From contig CAZZBB010000109.1 of assembly GCA_964652195.1 (NCBI GenBank), positions 38,403 to 102,402 of the forward strand: a DNA stretch of 64,000 nt. The letters are read 5' to 3'. The stretch is from MSPOR6 sp964652195. Its GTDB lineage: Bacteria > Poribacteria > WGA-4E > WGA-3G. The position numbers were made by a program, and so were the translations under genes. The notes below the pieces were generated by a model. The model made no database searches. It was not told where the DNA came from and saw only the letters and a program-made list of their open reading frames with translations. Shown in pieces: positions 62,262 through 64,000 of this stretch (its first letter is position 1; each line of letters opens with the position of its first letter).

Positions 62262-63473
62262 TTGAGCATTTTAGAAAGTTTAGCAAACGCTTTTCATGGA
62301 CTATTGGCTAATAAACTTCGCTCAATACTGACAATGTTAGGGGTGATTATCGGTGTTGGAGCAATCATCACAACCACATCGATTGGTGAAGGTGCGAAAG
62401 CAGATATTACCGATCGGATTAAAACATTGGGGGCAAACATCCTTGCTGTTCGTCCCGGGCAGAGCATGTTTCGTGGACGCGGTTCAGCCGATGCACGCAG
62501 AACCCTTACTGTAGATGATCTAAACATGTTACGTACCCGTGGGAAAAGTTTCCGTTACGCTACTCCTGAAATCAGTAGTCGCGCACAAGTGAAATATCTC
62601 AATAAGAATACCAACACAACAATTGTAGGTACATCTCCAGAATATCTTGTCACCGCAAATTTCCAAATTGAGAATGGAATGTTTTTCTCTGAGAATCATA
62701 TCATCTACAGACGGAAGGTGTGTGTTCTTGGGAAAACAGTTGTTGACAATCTATTTGGCAACCGAGATCCCGTTGGCAAAACGGTTAAAATTAAGAATGT
62801 TAGTTTCCATGTCTTAGGTGTTATGAAGGAGAAGGGGGCAAGTGGATGGAGAAATCCAGATGATCAGGTTTTTATTCCCTATTCTACTGCAATGAAACGG
62901 ATTTTCGGAAATGAATTCCTGTCAAGCATTAGTGTCCAAGCAAATTCTGATAAAGAACTTGATGAAGCAGAGGCTGAAGTTACGGAAATAATACGTAAAC
63001 AACACAAAATACCTTCAAATAAAGAACCTGATTTTCATGTTCGTAATCAAGCTGAATTCATGGAGATGTTTGAAGCTTCAGGACAGACTTTTACCAATAT
63101 GATATTGGGAATTGCTGTTGTGTCTCTACTTGTGGGTGGTATAGGTATCATGAACATTATGTTGGTATCGGTTACTGAACGGACAAAAGAGATTGGTCTA
63201 CGAAAAGCTGTAGGAGCACAACGCTTAGATATCCTCGTCCAGTTTCTGGTAGAATCAACTACACTATCATTGATTGGTGGGATTGTTGGTGTAGGAGTAG
63301 GGATAGGAGGTGCATTACTTGTGCCATCTATTTGGGAATGGCGAACAGTTATCTCTCCAGTTTACGGAATACTATCCTTTATTGTAAGTGCACTTGTGGG
63401 TGTATTCTTCGGTGCATATCCAGCATGGAAAGCAGCAAAATTACATCCAATCGATGCATTAAGACACGAATAA
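62262..63473 (+). CDS. MacB-type ABC permease (no ATPase domain)
   Basis: This protein of about 403 residues has an N-terminal helix (near 18-40, RSILTMLGVIIGVGAIITT), a MacB periplasmic domain (about 45-270), and three helices ending in FGAYPAWKAAKLHPIDALRHE, with the FtsX core MNIMLVSVTERTKEIGLRKA near 305. The start is a TTG at 62262 with CGGGAG eight bases upstream; another TTG at 62256 is too close. Unlike E. coli MacB, there is no fused ATPase, so a separate ATP-binding gene is needed; none follows within the window. Confidence 0.9.
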   Translation: MSILESLANAFHGLLANKLRSILTMLGVIIGVGAIITTTSIGEGAKADITDRIKTLGANILAVRPGQSMFRGRGSADARRTLTVDDLNMLRTRGKSFRYATPEISSRAQVKYLNKNTNTTIVGTSPEYLVTANFQIENGMFFSENHIIYRRKVCVLGKTVVDNLFGNRDPVGKTVKIKNVSFHVLGVMKEKGASGWRNPDDQVFIPYSTAMKRIFGNEFLSSISVQANSDKELDEAEAEVTEIIRKQHKIPSNKEPDFHVRNQAEFMEMFEASGQTFTNMILGIAVVSLLVGGIGIMNIMLVSVTERTKEIGLRKAVGAQRLDILVQFLVESTTLSLIGGIVGVGVGIGGALLVPSIWEWRTVISPVYGILSFIVSALVGVFFGAYPAWKAAKLHPIDALRHE

Positions 63474-63498
63474 TTGAGAATATAACCATTAGACTCTT

Positions 63499-63836
63499 AT
63501 GTAGGAGAGGATTCCAATCCCCGATCTTACACTCTCTTACATTCTGTAGGAGGGGATTCCGATCCCCGATCCTCTCTTTTCTTCTGTAGGAGGGATTCCG
63601 ATCCCCGATCTTACATTCTCTTATGTTTCTTACATTCTGTATGATGGAACTCCAATCCTCAAACATACATGCTCTTACATGCTCTTACATTCTTTAGGAG
63701 GGATTCCGATCCCCGATCTTACATTCTCTTATATTTCTTACATTCTGTATGATGGAACTCCAATCCCCAATCATATATTCTCTTACATTCTCTTACATAC
63801 TGTGGGAGGGGATTCCGATCCCCGATCTTCACTTCG
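63499..63836. repeat. Seven-copy degenerate tandem array (ATTCCGATCCCCGATC type)
   Basis: Copies start near 63500, 63543, 63585, 63638, 63692, 63745 and 63799. Each has TGTAGGAGGGGATTCCGATC or a variant, then CCCGATCTTACATTCTC. Copies 3 to 6 form a two-unit block repeated with a 107-bp period: a GGATTCCGATC unit followed by a GATGGAACTCCAATC unit. GGGGAT-TCCG-ATCCCC is a hairpin. Single copies are seen at 22161, 25920 and 52690. Confidence 0.85.
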
Positions 63837-64000
63837 GATCAAACATCTCATTTAATTAAATTAACCCAAGTTGCTACCTATATCCAAATAGCATTTTTAT
63901 ATTTGTAGCAATAATGAATAAATAAACTTTCAACTCAAAACCAGCAGATGTTACCGCGTGTATTGATTTTGGTAAGAGTTGGGTAATGAGACTATTTGAC
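63837..64000. other. Window end without recognisable gene
   Basis: TTAACCCAAGTTGCTACCTA at 63862 resembles AACCCAAGTTGCTACTA at 52486. After that the sequence is AT-rich, and I see no start of a gene before the window ends. Confidence 0.35.

Noticed and set aside
63499..63836. CRISPR array
   Set aside because: Copies are degenerate, spacing varies from about 42 to 55 bases, the intervening text (TTACATTCTCTTAC) is itself repeated, and no cas gene is in the window.
1..64000. Integrated prophage or full insertion sequence
   Set aside because: No integrase, transposase or phage structural gene was seen; only short non-autonomous-looking repeats are present.

Overview
The window is a stretch of an AT-rich bacterial chromosome with no phage, plasmid or transposase genes. 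Gene content resembles sponge-associated or free-living Candidatus Poribacteria and related lineages: five Gfo/Idh/MocA oxidoreductases, two phytanoyl-CoA dioxygenase-like proteins, two enolase-superfamily dehydratase-like proteins, a Uma2 nuclease, a SprA-like giant surface protein, and many short non-coding repeats with GTAGG- or GGTAGG-type ends. This assignment is inferred from gene content; there is no rRNA in the window.

Layout. 1-6661 (minus) is a complex I operon, nuoA-B-C-D-E-F-G (nuoG cut by the window edge), interrupted by sodC, a VOC protein and a Uma2 nuclease. 7189-13221 (plus) holds scattered metabolic genes (SDR, Gfo/Idh/MocA, PhyH, MR/MLE) separated by repeat-rich spacers. 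13299-19479 (plus) is a housekeeping run: argD, a LolB/DUF4292-like lipoprotein, ispE, tRNA-Gln, rplY (bL25), a cell-wall amidase, a GerMN protein and pth. 19585-22054 has a D-amino-acid-type PLP enzyme facing a DUF1611/DgcN-like protein. 22322-29218 holds membrane proteins, another MR/MLE enzyme and a Gfo/Idh/MocA enzyme. 29524-35997 is one 2157-codon SprA-like outer-membrane protein gene.

39509-36034 (minus) is a thiamine operon: a TPP riboswitch with a terminator just before the first gene, then ABC permease, substrate-binding protein, thiO and thiS. 41687-40313 (minus) is an overlapping phnY-phnZ-like pair for oxidative phosphonate breakdown. 41841-43316 (plus) is an FtsX-type permease with its ATPase. 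49642-43333 (minus) is a tightly packed series: an FRG-TPR protein, a DNA methyltransferase, three different nuclease-like proteins, then iolE and iolG, with the last nuclease gene overlapping the iolE start codon. This is the best candidate for an undescribed defence locus here.

49983-51347 (minus) contains three small membrane proteins of one unnamed family; a fourth member lies at 23466-24077. 52892-56027 is a 1642-bp tandem duplication of an S10 serine carboxypeptidase gene together with its downstream repeat. 57256-59021 is an OLD-like ATPase gene split by an exact 20-bp tandem duplication. The window closes with an aldo/keto reductase, a MacA-like adaptor, a MacB-like permease without an ATPase domain, and a degenerate tandem-repeat array.

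All functional calls come from reading translated motifs and context; no database search was run.
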